The notes under the pieces are model-generated. The model saw nothing but the letters and a program-made list of their open reading frames with translations, had not been told where the DNA came from and ran no database searches. Positions 1-8,284 of a stretch of DNA of 24,815 nucleotides are shown here, in pieces; the first letter of the stretch is position 1; each line of letters opens with the position of its first letter. The DNA comes from Sphingobacteriaceae bacterium (lineage in GTDB: Bacteria; Bacteroidota; Bacteroidia; B-17B0; Aurantibacillaceae). The DNA is taken from NCBI GenBank assembly GCA_023251695.1, contig JAHEYE010000032.1, forward strand, positions 1 through 24,815, written 5' to 3'. The position numbers and the translations under genes are program-made.

Positions 1-460
1 GGTGAATGGCTTTTTGTTCGTCTTCACAAATGGCGCAAGGTCCTATCATGCCGATATCGGTACGGGAATTGAGGCGCAGTTTTTTTTGTTCATTAATAGA
101 ATATAAAACCTGTGAAACATACATGGTTGCTGCATAAGGTCTGTCGAGATAATTCAATGTATCATAACGGATACTGCCGGGGGTAAAACAATCCTGCTCG
201 GCAATGATGCCATAATAATTTTGGTTGCTATGTTTTAATTTGGGCAAGATGCGTGCGGGAATTGAATTCCGTAGAAACGGAGCGATGTACTCTAAATAAA
301 CCCCCTGCGTATAGTAACGGTCGGTAGCACTAAAAAAATCATTATCATAGTTAAAGGAAAAGTAACTGCTAGTTTTATCCAAAGGTTCTTGAATGGAATC
401 GCTTTGGGATTTGGTTCTAAAGCAAATCAGCACTAACAGAAAGAGATAAAAGCTACGCAT
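1..460 (-). CDS. lpxR: LpxR-family lipid A 3'-O-deacylase (DUF2219), partial: 5' part only
   Basis: Reading the minus strand from the ATG at 460 gives 153 codons before the window ends, so the C-terminal part is missing. The first ~20 residues (MRSFYLFLLVLICF, then RTKSQS) form a signal peptide, as expected for an outer-membrane barrel. The mature start carries the family signature: N40-D41-F-F, then T46-D-R-Y-Y-T-Q-G, then D106-R-P-Y-A, then G140-P followed by E-D-E-Q-K-A-I-H153. In the known family the Asn/Asp pair and the later Glu/His belong to the active site. LpxR enzymes remove the 3'-linked acyl chains of lipid A in the outer membrane. The match of four spaced motifs makes the family call solid; activity on lipid A in this organism is inferred. 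It lies downstream of the SRPBCC gene on the same strand, separated by a palindromic repeat. Confidence 0.85.
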   Translation of the reverse strand, partial: MRSFYLFLLVLICFRTKSQSDSIQEPLDKTSSYFSFNYDNDFFSATDRYYTQGVYLEYIAPFLRNSIPARILPKLKHSNQNYYGIIAEQDCFTPGSIRYDTLNYLDRPYAATMYVSQVLYSINEQKKLRLNSRTDIGMIGPCAICEDEQKAIH

Positions 461-511
461 ACTTATTAGACGAAGATAGGGGAGAATGCTTACAGACGAG
501 ATTCGTATTTT

Positions 512-660
512 ACCCCCTCCTCCGCCTGAGGCGGATACTCCCCCTTAAACAAGGGGGAGAAATTTATTCGTGTATAAATTTAATTTGTTTAGGTAAATAT
601 TTTCTCCCCTTTTTTAAGGGGAGACAGCCAAGTTCAGCTTTAGTTGAATGGCAGAGGGGT
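512..660. repeat. Paired palindromic intergenic repeat, two inverted units around an AT-rich spacer
   Basis: Unit 1 (512-562, forward) holds a hairpin TCCGCC/GGCGGA (521-535) and a perfect 9-bp hairpin CTCCCCCTT-aaac-AAGGGGGAG (538-559). Unit 2 (603-660, opposite orientation) holds TCTCCCCTT-tttt-AAGGGGAGA (603-624) and a second stem GCCA..TTCAGC/GTTGAA..TGGC (627-652). The spacer 561-602 recurs almost unchanged at 1180-1222. In the gene direction the element begins directly at the TAA stop of the SRPBCC gene, so it forms that gene's 3' end and may act as a terminator or mRNA 3' stabiliser. No long U-tract follows the hairpins. It resembles CCCCTC...GGGGAGA repeats I recall as dispersed in Bacteroidota genomes; copy number here is not known. 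Positions 461-511 show nothing else. Confidence 0.75.
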
Positions 661-1091
661 TATTTCTCAGCAACCGTCTTTACCGATTTCAAAAATTCAG
701 TCATGCCGGATTTGCTGTGGTTGTAGCCGGTTTCGTCTTTAAAACCTTTTTGAGTCCAGGTGAACCCGGTGGAATTGGAATCAATTACTTTTAAAGTATA
801 TGTAACGGTTGAATAATTTTCAGGTTTGTCTTCCAATCCTGTAAAGCCACTCCAATAACTATAACTTAATAATTCATTGGTCTTATTTTCTACAATAATG
901 CCATGGTCTTTATACTTATGCCCCTGATATTCTCCCTGAAAAATTATCGGACTCCCCACTTTCCAATCCGTTACCGTTTCTGTACCATATAAATAGTCTT
1001 TGATTTTTGTGGGATTGGTCAAAGCATCCCAAACTTTTTTTACATCAGCATTTATGATGACTGATTCCGAAACTGATAAATTGTGATTCAT
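660..1091 (-). CDS. SRPBCC / AHSA1-like domain protein
   Basis: A 143-residue cytoplasmic protein without signal peptide. The fold family is recognisable from the start (SESVIINADVKKVWDALTNP, residues 8-27), followed by KIKDYLYG, a W-K-V-G-S-P turn (44-49), G-E-Y-Q-G-H-K-Y and a C-terminal helix (MTEFLKSVK). This is the START/Bet v1-like helix-grip fold of the AHSA1 (activator of Hsp90 ATPase homologue 1-like) family, whose single-domain bacterial members bind hydrophobic ligands but mostly have no defined role. The length fits a single domain. The ATG at 1091 is preceded by a duplicated copy of its own first codons (see 1068-1168), so the upstream region is rearranged. Stop codon TAA runs directly into the palindromic repeat. 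Function beyond the fold is unknown. Confidence 0.85.
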   Translation of the reverse strand: MNHNLSVSESVIINADVKKVWDALTNPTKIKDYLYGTETVTDWKVGSPIIFQGEYQGHKYKDHGIIVENKTNELLSYSYWSGFTGLEDKPENYSTVTYTLKVIDSNSTGFTWTQKGFKDETGYNHSKSGMTEFLKSVKTVAEK

Positions 1092-1168
1092 ATTTTGTTG
1101 TATTATTAATTTAACGATGTCATCCTGAGCTTGCCGAAGGACGAAACTGATAAATTATGATTCATATT
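1068..1168. repeat. 27-bp direct repeat flanking a dispersed-repeat insertion
   Basis: Positions 1068-1094 and 1142-1168 share 26 of 27 bases (CGAAACTGATAAATT, then a variable base, then TGATTCATATT). The copies are offset by 74 bp and enclose CATCCTGAGCTTGCCGAAGG (1121-1140), a member of the CTGAGCTTG(T/C)CGAAG class of dispersed repeats known from many bacterial genomes. The proximal copy contains the start codon and first codons of the SRPBCC gene. Confidence 0.8.
1106..1165 (-). other. 19-codon upstream reading frame duplicating the start of the SRPBCC gene
   Basis: From an ATG at 1165 the minus strand reads MNHNLSVS, identical to residues 1-8 of the SRPBCC protein, then runs through an inserted dispersed repeat (SFGKLRMT) and stops at TAA 1106-1108, 14 nt before the true ATG at 1091. 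It is probably a relic of the duplication rather than a functional peptide, but if translated it would sit as an upstream ORF on the same mRNA. Confidence 0.4.
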
Positions 1169-1179
1169 GTTTCAATTAA

Positions 1180-1284
1180 AATTTATTCGTGTATAAACTT
1201 AATTAGTTTATGTAAAACATTTTCTCCCCTTTTTTAAGGGGAGACAGCTTAAATTCCGCTTAAGCGGAATAAGCAGAGGGGTCA
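1180..1284. repeat. Palindromic intergenic repeat, single-unit copy
   Basis: The spacer (1180-1222) matches the spacer at 561-602 with few changes. It is followed by TCTCCCCTT-tttt-AAGGGGAGA (1223-1244) and a second stem, GCTT (1247-1250) pairing AAGC (1271-1274), around the 18-bp perfect palindrome ATTCCGCTTAAGCGGAAT (1253-1270). The element runs into the ruvB stop codon (TGA followed by CCCCTC), the same placement as the copy behind the SRPBCC gene. Unlike that copy it lacks the second, inverted unit. Confidence 0.75.
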
Positions 1285-2310
1285 TTCATCAAACAACTCA
1301 CCACCCTTTTTCCAAATGCTTTTTCCTAAATGTTTATACGCTAATTCCGTTACTTCCCTTCCTCTTGGCGTTCTGGTTAAATAACCTTCCTGAACCAAAA
1401 ATGGTTCGTAAACTTCTTCAATGGTGCCTGCTTCTTCTCCAACTGCGGTGCTAATCGTTGTAATGCCGACCGGACCACCCTTGAACTTTTCAATAATGGT
1501 AGTTAAAATACGGTGATCCATTTCATCCAATCCGTTTTTGTCAACGTTCAAGGCCTTCAAAGAATAAGTGGCAATTTCCATATCAATTTTGCCGCTGCCT
1601 TTAATTTGTGCGAAGTCGCGAACTCTTCTGAGCAATGCATTTGCTATACGAGGTGTTCCGCGACTCCGTCTTGCGATTTCATAAGCCGCATCCGTACCTA
1701 TTTCAACATTAAGAATTTCACAACTGCGCTCAATAATTCCGGTGAGCACTTTGCTGTCGTAATAATTGAGGCGTGAGTTAATACCAAACCTGGCGCGAAG
1801 CGGGGAAGTCAACAATCCGCTGCGGGTAGTGGCACCAACCAAAGTAAATGGGTTTAATTTGATTTGAACGGAACGAGCATTCGGTCCGGTGTCAATCATA
1901 ATATCAATTTTAAAATCCTCCATAGCCGAGTACAAATACTCTTCCACAATCGGACTCAAGCGATGAATCTCATCTATAAACAAAACATCATTCGGACCAA
2001 GATTAGTAAGTAATCCGGCCAAGTCACCGGGTTTATCCAGTACCGGACCGGAAGTCACTTTCAGGTTAACCCCTAAATCGTTAGCAATAATATGAGCAAG
2101 GGTTGTTTTTCCTAAACCGGGAGGGCCATGGAGTAACACGTGGTCAAGAGCCTCTTCCCTCTGTTTGGCTGCCTGAACAAAGACCTTGAGGTTGTCAACC
2201 ACGCTTTCTTGTCCGCAGAAATCGCTAAACTCTATAGGGCGTAAGGCCTTTTCAAGCTCCTTATCAGAGGAGGAAAGGTTCTCTTCGTTAGCGTCTAAGT
2301 TCTCGTTCAT
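1282..2310 (-). CDS. ruvB: Holliday junction branch migration ATPase RuvB
   Basis: RuvB is the AAA+ motor that, with RuvA, drives branch migration of Holliday junctions in recombination and repair. With the start at 2310 the protein has 342 residues, the usual length. Visible motifs are Walker A GPPGLGKTT (about 62-70), Walker B LFIDEIHRL (about 110-118), sensor GATTRSG (about 159-165), the arginine-finger segment LRARFG (171-176), and the C-terminal winged helix with GGPVGITTIS...TPRGREVT. The frame is open 17 codons further upstream to 2361, but those residues do not resemble RuvB. A promoter -7-like box TATCTTTA (2315-2322) lies inside that extension, so the internal ATG at 2310 is preferred. 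No ruvA or ruvC is nearby in the window. Confidence 0.97.
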   Translation of the reverse strand: MNENLDANEENLSSSDKELEKALRPIEFSDFCGQESVVDNLKVFVQAAKQREEALDHVLLHGPPGLGKTTLAHIIANDLGVNLKVTSGPVLDKPGDLAGLLTNLGPNDVLFIDEIHRLSPIVEEYLYSAMEDFKIDIMIDTGPNARSVQIKLNPFTLVGATTRSGLLTSPLRARFGINSRLNYYDSKVLTGIIERSCEILNVEIGTDAAYEIARRSRGTPRIANALLRRVRDFAQIKGSGKIDMEIATYSLKALNVDKNGLDEMDHRILTTIIEKFKGGPVGITTISTAVGEEAGTIEEVYEPFLVQEGYLTRTPRGREVTELAYKHLGKSIWKKGGELFDE

Positions 2311-2314
2311 GCGG

Positions 2315-2322
2315 TAAAGATA
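2315..2322 (-). promoter_or_regulatory. Probable ruvB promoter -7 box
   Basis: TATCTTTA on the minus strand resembles the Bacteroidota -7 consensus TAnnTTTG with the last base changed. It ends 4 nt before the ruvB ATG, which would make the transcript leaderless or nearly so. No clear -33 TTG is seen at the right distance. Confidence 0.35.
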
Positions 2323-2388
2323 TAGCCTTTTATAGCATCCTGTTGCTACAATTCGTAGCATTTTGGATATTTCGTGTTTCGAGTTCGG

Positions 2389-2486
2389 TGTTTCGGGTTG
2401 GATTTATGGAATTTCTTATCGCCTACCATCCCTAATACATCAACCCAGAAACCCGAAACAACAAACCAGAAACAACAAACCAGAAA
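2389..2486. repeat. Inverted repeat plus short tandem repeat between ruvB and the A2M gene
   Basis: TGTTTCGGGTT (2389-2399) and AACCCGAAACA (2450-2460) form a perfect 11-bp inverted repeat with a 50-nt loop. Overlapping its right arm, a 14-bp unit GAAACAACAAACCA is repeated twice (2455-2468, 2469-2482) and starts a third time. It lies in the 273-bp divergent space 2311-2583, where no gene was found. No clear promoter for the A2M gene was recognised. Confidence 0.55.
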
Positions 2487-2583
2487 TAAAACCCCGTTAA
2501 CAATTTCTAACAAGTAGTAATGCAACCAAAAACAAGCCCTATAGTAAAAGGAGTAATTTTAACCTCAAATTCCAAAACACTTT

Positions 2584-5500
2584 ATGTTATTAAACAAAAT
2601 TAAATGGATGGCAGTAGGCGTGGCTATTACTGCATCAACCGTATTGTTGTACAACAACCGCGATTTTTTCAAAAACCTTACAGGCAGTAATTACAACTCA
2701 GGACCTGCCAACAAAATCAACCCAGAGTTTGCGAGTTATATCAGTGCCTTTACGACAGGCTACATTTCAACGGGCTCAACTATTAAAATAAAGTTTGCGA
2801 GTGAATTTGCGAATACAACCCAGCTGAATACACCTTTAAAGGAAGAATATTTTTCTTTCGAGCCATCCATCGAAGGTGAAACGGTTTGGAAAGATGCGCA
2901 GACCCTGGAATTTAAACCTAAGAACCGATTAGAGCCGGGTAAATTGTATAAAGCCACTTTTAATTTAAATAAATTAATGGAAGTGAAAGATGAATTAAAG
3001 GAATTTGAATTCGTTTTTCAATCGATTAAACAATCGGTACAATTACAGGTTAATGAACTAAAAAGCTACCACAACAACGATTATAATTATTACTCTTTAG
3101 CAGGAACAGTTTATACTGCTGATTTTTCAGATGAAGCTACGCTTGAAAAAACATTATCGGCTAAATTGGGAAGTAAAGGGCTGAAAGTAAAATGGATTCA
3201 CAACGATAAACAAACTGTACACAAATTTTTAATTGATAGTATTGAACGTCCGGATTCAGGAAACGATAAAATAAATATCATCTGTAACGGACAAGGTTTA
3301 AATGTTACTTACAATCAAACAAAATCATTCGAGGTTCCTGCAAAAGGAAAATTCCAATTATTGGGAACAAGAGTGGAAAGTGATAATGAACAGTTTGTAT
3401 TACTGAATTTCTCTAATCCGGTTGATCAGAATCAAACTTTGGAAGGTTTAATTGATTTGGGTTCGTTAAAGGACATGAAATACATTGTGAATAATAATCA
3501 GGTATTGGTTTATCCGAGCAAAGTAAATTCTGAAACGTATACTTTAACTGTAAATGAAAATGTAAAGGATACCAAAGGGCAAATTTTAGGGAAAGCTTCT
3601 GAACATAGTATCACCTTCAACGAATTTAAACCTGAAGTCCGCTTTTCAGGTAACGGAAATATTTTACCGTCGACAAACGGATTGAGTTTACCATTTGAAA
3701 CTGTGAATTTAATGGCGGTTGATGTGAAGATTATGAAGATCTATGAGAACAACGTTCTTCAGTTTTTGCAAACCAATACTATGGACGGCAGCGGTAATAT
3801 GGCTCAGGTAGGAAAGAAGATAGCAGAGAAACGTATTAACCTTGGTATTACTAATCCCGCTGATTTCGGCGTTTGGAAAAAGTTCTCTCTCGATCTTAGT
3901 TCATTAATTAAAACTGAACCGGGTGCAATCTATCGTGTGCAAATCAGTTTCAAAAAAGCTTACTCCACTTATCCTTGCTTAGGCAACAGCGTTGATGATA
4001 AATTTGAGATGGAAGAAGTAAAAGGACCTGAAGATGATGAGGATGTTCAGTATTTCGGATACTATTACGAAGATTATTATGGTGGCTATAATTATTATGA
4101 TGAAGGCGAAGATGGTGATAGCTATGATTGGAGCAATCGTGATAATCCATGTAAATCGGCTTACTATCACCAATACGAAAGAACTGTCTCCAAAAATATT
4201 TTAGCGTCTGATATTGGTTTAACGCTTAAGAAAGGTAACGACGGAAGTTTATTTGTTGTCGCAAATGATTTAATAAGCACAGATCCGATGAAAGATGTGA
4301 CTTTAGAATTATACGATTATCAAAAGCAATTAATTCTCACCACAAAAACAAATGGCGACGGACAAGCTTTCATCAATGCTAAACAAAAAGCAAGTTTCTT
4401 AGTTGCGAAGAAAGATAATCAGCGTGCGTATTTGCGTTTGGAAGACGGTACCTCGCTTTCATTAAGCATGTACGATGTGTCGGGAGAATATGTGAAGAAA
4501 GGCGTGAAAGGATTTATTTATGGAGAACGTGGCGTTTGGCGTCCGGGTGATACTTTATTCCTGAATTTTATTTTGGAAGATAAACTGGCTTCAATTCCTG
4601 CCGGACATCCTGTTATTTTTGAATTAACGAATCCGCAAGGACAAACTTACAAGCGTATCATCAATAACAAAAGCGTTGATGGTTTCTATAACTTCACGAC
4701 TCTCACTGATAAAAATGCGCCAACCGGTTTATGGAATGCTGAGGTAAAAATTGGTTCTATTAAATTTTACAAGAGCATTCGTATCGAAGCTATTATGCCA
4801 AACCGTTTAAAAATTGAAGTGAACGTTGCAGATAATAAATTAATTAATGGAAGTGTACCGAATGATATTAAACTTCATGCAAATTGGTTAACAGGCGCAA
4901 CAGTTCATAATTTGCCGGCAACAATTGATGTAGCCTTAAGTTCAGGTTATACGCAATTCGATAAATTCAAAGATTATAATTTTGATGACCAAACATTACG
5001 TTTTGAAGCACAAAATGTAAGTGTGTTTAATGAAAAATTAGATGATAACGGAAATGCAACGATTCCATTAAATTTAAATTTAGAGAAAAGTGCTCCTGGA
5101 TTCCTACGCGCTAATTTCAATACAAAAGTTTACGAAGAAGGTGGCGCATTTAGTGTTGATCGTTTCTCGATTGATTATTCGCCTTATCAAAACTATGTGG
5201 GTGTAAAATTACCTGAAGGTGAAAAAAATTCAGGCATCCTTTATACAGGAAAGGATCACATGGTAGATATTGCAACTTGTGATTACAAAGGAAATTCTGT
5301 TTCCCGTGGTAATTTAAAATTCGAATTGTATAAATTAGAATGGAGATGGTGGTGGGATCAGTACAATGATGAATTGGCTAACTACGCATCAGATGAATAC
5401 CATAAACCAATGATGACAGAAATCGTTTCTTCTAAAAACGGGCATGCTAAAGTGAAAATAAATGTAAAAGAAAATGATTGGGGACGTTATTTAATTAAAG

Positions 5501-8232
5501 TCACAGATATCGATGGTGGACATTCAGCAACAGCCATAACGTATTTCGATTGGTCGAACTGGATGGAAAGAGGCGGAGGAGAGGATAATAAAATTATCTC
5601 GAACATGTTACAGTTTACTACTGATAAAACCGCTTACAAAACAGGAGATGAAGTTGTAATCACAATTCCTTCACCTGAAAAAGCAAGAGCATTGGTGACG
5701 ATTGAAAATGGAAGTCGTGTTTTAGAAGCACATTGGCTGGAAACAGAAAAAGGAACAACTTTATTTAAGTTCAATGTAAAACCGGAGATGGCACCGAATG
5801 TTTATGTGCACGTTTCATTAATGCAGCCACACACCCGTAAAAATGATTTACCAATTCGTTTATACGGTGTGGTGCCGATTAATATTGATGATCCTGAAAC
5901 ACATTTGAAACCTACTATTGCGATGCCAAGCGTATTGGTGCCTGAACAAAATGTTACAATAACAGTTGGTGAAGAAAACAGTAAAGAGATGGCCTTCACA
6001 TTAGCTGTTGTTGATGAAGGGTTGTTAGATATCACAAGATTTAAAACACCTAATCCTTGGAATACATTCTACAGTAAAGAAGCTTTAGGTGTAAAAACCT
6101 GGGACGTTTACGATAATGTAATCGGTGCATTTGGTGCAGATTTAGAGCGCGTATTAAGTATTGGTGGTGATGGAAGCGAAGCGGGAGATGATGGAGCGAA
6201 AGCCAATCGTTTTAAACCGATGGTAAGATTTTTTGGTCCGTTTCATTTAAATAAAGGTGAGAAAAAAGACGTGAGCTTTAAATTACCAATGTATGTTGGT
6301 TCTGTCCGCACCATGTTGATTGCAGGATATAAAGGTGCTTATGGTCATGCCGAAAAAACTACACCGGTTAAAGCCCCGTTAATGGTATTAGGAACTTTAC
6401 CCCGTGTGTTAAGTGTAACGGAAGAAGTGAAATTACCAATCTCTGTTTTTGGTGGTGATAAAAATATAGGTTCGACAACTGTAAAAGTTGAGGTGAATGG
6501 ATTATTGCAAACTGTTGGTGGTAATTCGAAAACTGTAAACCTTGGTAAGGATGATGAAAAGTTAGTGACCTTCGATTTGAAAGTGAAAAATCAAACCGGA
6601 ATTGCTAAAGTAAAAATTACTGCTAATGGTGGTGGACATACTTCTGTTTACGAAATTGAATTAGATGTCCGTAATCCGAATCCATACCAAACTACTATTA
6701 AAGATTTTTGGGTGGATGCAGGAAAAACAGAAGCAGGAACTATTAATCCAACAGGTTTAGCTGGAACAAATACCGGCGTTATTGAATTGTCAACCATTCC
6801 TCCAATTAATTTGGATGAGCGTTTACATTATTTAATTGGTTATCCTCACGGTTGTATTGAGCAAACTACATCGGGAGCATTCGCGCAATTGTATTTGACT
6901 GACATTATGGATTTGAGTGCAGAACGCAAAGCAGAGATTGAGAAAAATCTTAAAGGCGGAATTAACGAAATCCGTAAATTCCAAATCAGTAATGGTGCAA
7001 TGGCCTATTGGCAAGGAATGAATGAAGCAAACGATTGGGGTTCTTCTTACGCCACTCATTTCTTAATTCTTGCAGAGAAAAAAGGATATACACTTCCTTC
7101 TAACCTGAAGAAAAATTTATTGAACTATCAAAAAACCGCAGCGCAAGGTTATGAGTTCGCAAAAAATAAATATTTCAATAACGATGTGTCACAAGCTTAC
7201 CGTCTGTACGGCTTAGCTTTAGCAGGACAACCGGCCATGAGTGCAATGAATCGCTTACGTGAGTTTTATACCTTATCGGATCAGGCGCGTTGGTTATTGG
7301 CGGCATGTTATGCGCAAATAGGACAAGTAGATGAAGCAGAAAAATTAATTGCGAAAGCTTCGTACAACATTCCGTATTACTCGGTGAATTATTATACTTA
7401 TGGTTCTTCAGATAGGGACATGGCAATTATTTTACAGACTTTATGTCTGATGAATAAAAAACAACAAGCCTTTACGCAATTGAAAAAGGTTTCTGATTTC
7501 TTATCATCTAAAAGTTGGTTGAGTACACAAACAACTGCCTTCGGTTTAGTTTCAGTTGCTGAATTTATTAAGAAATTCGGTGGTGCTTCAGCAATGCAGG
7601 CTACTGTGAAAGTAAATGGGAAAGACGTTGTTGTTAAAGGTAATTCCGCAATCACTCAAATACCAATCAGCTTTAAAGATGCAAGTACAATTAATTACAG
7701 CATCGTTAACAACGGAAAAGGAATGTTGTATGCAAGATTAATTAATCGCGGTAAGCCACCAATTGGTGAAGAAGTGGAAGCAAACGAAAATATTATTGTT
7801 TCAGCTATGTATAAAGACATGGGCGGAAATGTAATTGATCCGAGCGAAATGCAACAAGGAACTAACTTCATGTTATCGGTTACCGTGAAAAATTTAGGTC
7901 TGATGGGTGAATTGAAAAACTTAGCATTGATAAATTATATTCCATCAGGTTGGGAAATTCACAATGCACGTATGGATGATAATGAAGCGGCTCTAAAAAA
8001 TGCAGCATACACTTATCAGGATATCCGTGACGACAGAGTGAATACTTATTTTGATCTGTACACTAATGAGACCAAAACATTTAATTTGTTACTCAATTCC
8101 AGTTATGCAGGTAAATATTATTTGCCGGCTATAAATGTGGAAGCAATGTACGATAAGAGTGTTTTTGCCCGCACCAAAGGACAATGGATAAGGGTGGTGA
8201 AACAGAAAGATGATAAAGTGGCGGGGAAATAA
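2584..8232 (+). CDS. Bacterial alpha-2-macroglobulin, thioester-containing, membrane anchored
   Basis: A 1882-residue COG2373-type protein. A hydrophobic segment at about 8-24 acts as signal anchor, placing the rest in the periplasm. A run of macroglobulin beta-domains follows, with the recognisable GFIYGERGVWRPGDT near residue 650. An unusual Tyr/Asp/Glu-rich loop occupies about 472-520, between C465 and C523. The A2M domain includes VVDEGLLDITRF and GSVRTMLIAGYKGAYG. The thioester motif is G1423-C1424-I-E-Q1427 in YPHGCIEQTTSGAF, followed by an alpha-helical thioester domain and a C-terminal MG domain. Family members trap proteases by cleavage of a bait region and covalent thioester attachment, and in many bacteria are encoded next to PbpC, thought to help protect the envelope when the wall is breached. 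Here pbpC is the second gene downstream. Protease inhibition is inferred; the intact Cys-Gln pair supports it. Confidence 0.93.
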   Translation: MLLNKIKWMAVGVAITASTVLLYNNRDFFKNLTGSNYNSGPANKINPEFASYISAFTTGYISTGSTIKIKFASEFANTTQLNTPLKEEYFSFEPSIEGETVWKDAQTLEFKPKNRLEPGKLYKATFNLNKLMEVKDELKEFEFVFQSIKQSVQLQVNELKSYHNNDYNYYSLAGTVYTADFSDEATLEKTLSAKLGSKGLKVKWIHNDKQTVHKFLIDSIERPDSGNDKINIICNGQGLNVTYNQTKSFEVPAKGKFQLLGTRVESDNEQFVLLNFSNPVDQNQTLEGLIDLGSLKDMKYIVNNNQVLVYPSKVNSETYTLTVNENVKDTKGQILGKASEHSITFNEFKPEVRFSGNGNILPSTNGLSLPFETVNLMAVDVKIMKIYENNVLQFLQTNTMDGSGNMAQVGKKIAEKRINLGITNPADFGVWKKFSLDLSSLIKTEPGAIYRVQISFKKAYSTYPCLGNSVDDKFEMEEVKGPEDDEDVQYFGYYYEDYYGGYNYYDEGEDGDSYDWSNRDNPCKSAYYHQYERTVSKNILASDIGLTLKKGNDGSLFVVANDLISTDPMKDVTLELYDYQKQLILTTKTNGDGQAFINAKQKASFLVAKKDNQRAYLRLEDGTSLSLSMYDVSGEYVKKGVKGFIYGERGVWRPGDTLFLNFILEDKLASIPAGHPVIFELTNPQGQTYKRIINNKSVDGFYNFTTLTDKNAPTGLWNAEVKIGSIKFYKSIRIEAIMPNRLKIEVNVADNKLINGSVPNDIKLHANWLTGATVHNLPATIDVALSSGYTQFDKFKDYNFDDQTLRFEAQNVSVFNEKLDDNGNATIPLNLNLEKSAPGFLRANFNTKVYEEGGAFSVDRFSIDYSPYQNYVGVKLPEGEKNSGILYTGKDHMVDIATCDYKGNSVSRGNLKFELYKLEWRWWWDQYNDELANYASDEYHKPMMTEIVSSKNGHAKVKINVKENDWGRYLIKVTDIDGGHSATAITYFDWSNWMERGGGEDNKIISNMLQFTTDKTAYKTGDEVVITIPSPEKARALVTIENGSRVLEAHWLETEKGTTLFKFNVKPEMAPNVYVHVSLMQPHTRKNDLPIRLYGVVPINIDDPETHLKPTIAMPSVLVPEQNVTITVGEENSKEMAFTLAVVDEGLLDITRFKTPNPWNTFYSKEALGVKTWDVYDNVIGAFGADLERVLSIGGDGSEAGDDGAKANRFKPMVRFFGPFHLNKGEKKDVSFKLPMYVGSVRTMLIAGYKGAYGHAEKTTPVKAPLMVLGTLPRVLSVTEEVKLPISVFGGDKNIGSTTVKVEVNGLLQTVGGNSKTVNLGKDDEKLVTFDLKVKNQTGIAKVKITANGGGHTSVYEIELDVRNPNPYQTTIKDFWVDAGKTEAGTINPTGLAGTNTGVIELSTIPPINLDERLHYLIGYPHGCIEQTTSGAFAQLYLTDIMDLSAERKAEIEKNLKGGINEIRKFQISNGAMAYWQGMNEANDWGSSYATHFLILAEKKGYTLPSNLKKNLLNYQKTAAQGYEFAKNKYFNNDVSQAYRLYGLALAGQPAMSAMNRLREFYTLSDQARWLLAACYAQIGQVDEAEKLIAKASYNIPYYSVNYYTYGSSDRDMAIILQTLCLMNKKQQAFTQLKKVSDFLSSKSWLSTQTTAFGLVSVAEFIKKFGGASAMQATVKVNGKDVVVKGNSAITQIPISFKDASTINYSIVNNGKGMLYARLINRGKPPIGEEVEANENIIVSAMYKDMGGNVIDPSEMQQGTNFMLSVTVKNLGLMGELKNLALINYIPSGWEIHNARMDDNEAALKNAAYTYQDIRDDRVNTYFDLYTNETKTFNLLLNSSYAGKYYLPAINVEAMYDKSVFARTKGQWIRVVKQKDDKVAGK

Positions 8233-8247
8233 CTATAACGCACTTTG

Positions 8248-8279
8248 TTTGCTTTTTTTACTGATTCGGGTTATATTTG
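8248..8279 (+). promoter_or_regulatory. Bacteroidota-type promoter for the T9SS repeat protein
   Basis: TTTG (8248-8251), 20 nt, then TATATTTG (8272-8279) closely matches the Bacteroidota -33/-7 consensus. Transcription would start about 5 nt after the -7 box, at or next to a GTG at 8285. It lies just after the A2M stop codon, so the downstream gene can be transcribed independently. Confidence 0.6.
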
Positions 8280-8284
8280 AAATA

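Noticed and set aside
603..624. Classical intrinsic terminator
   Set aside because: The stem is strong, but no U-tract follows on either strand; kept as a repeat with possible 3'-end function.
2311..2361. N-terminal extension of RuvB to an ATG at 2361
   Set aside because: The 17 extra residues are not RuvB-like and overlap a promoter -7 box; the ATG at 2310 gives the normal family length.
2455..2486. Possible CRISPR-like or iteron array
   Set aside because: Only two perfect 14-bp units without spacers; too short and simple for a CRISPR array, and no replication or cas genes are nearby.
3950..4173. Antisense frames rich in His or Ile opposite the A2M gene
   Set aside because: They are the reverse-strand shadow of the GAT/TAT-rich codons of the Tyr/Asp-rich loop, with no start context and no homology recognised.
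8210..8284. Start of the T9SS protein inside the end of the A2M gene
   Set aside because: This start precedes a strong promoter and puts extra residues before the signal peptide; GTG 8285 explains both signals better.
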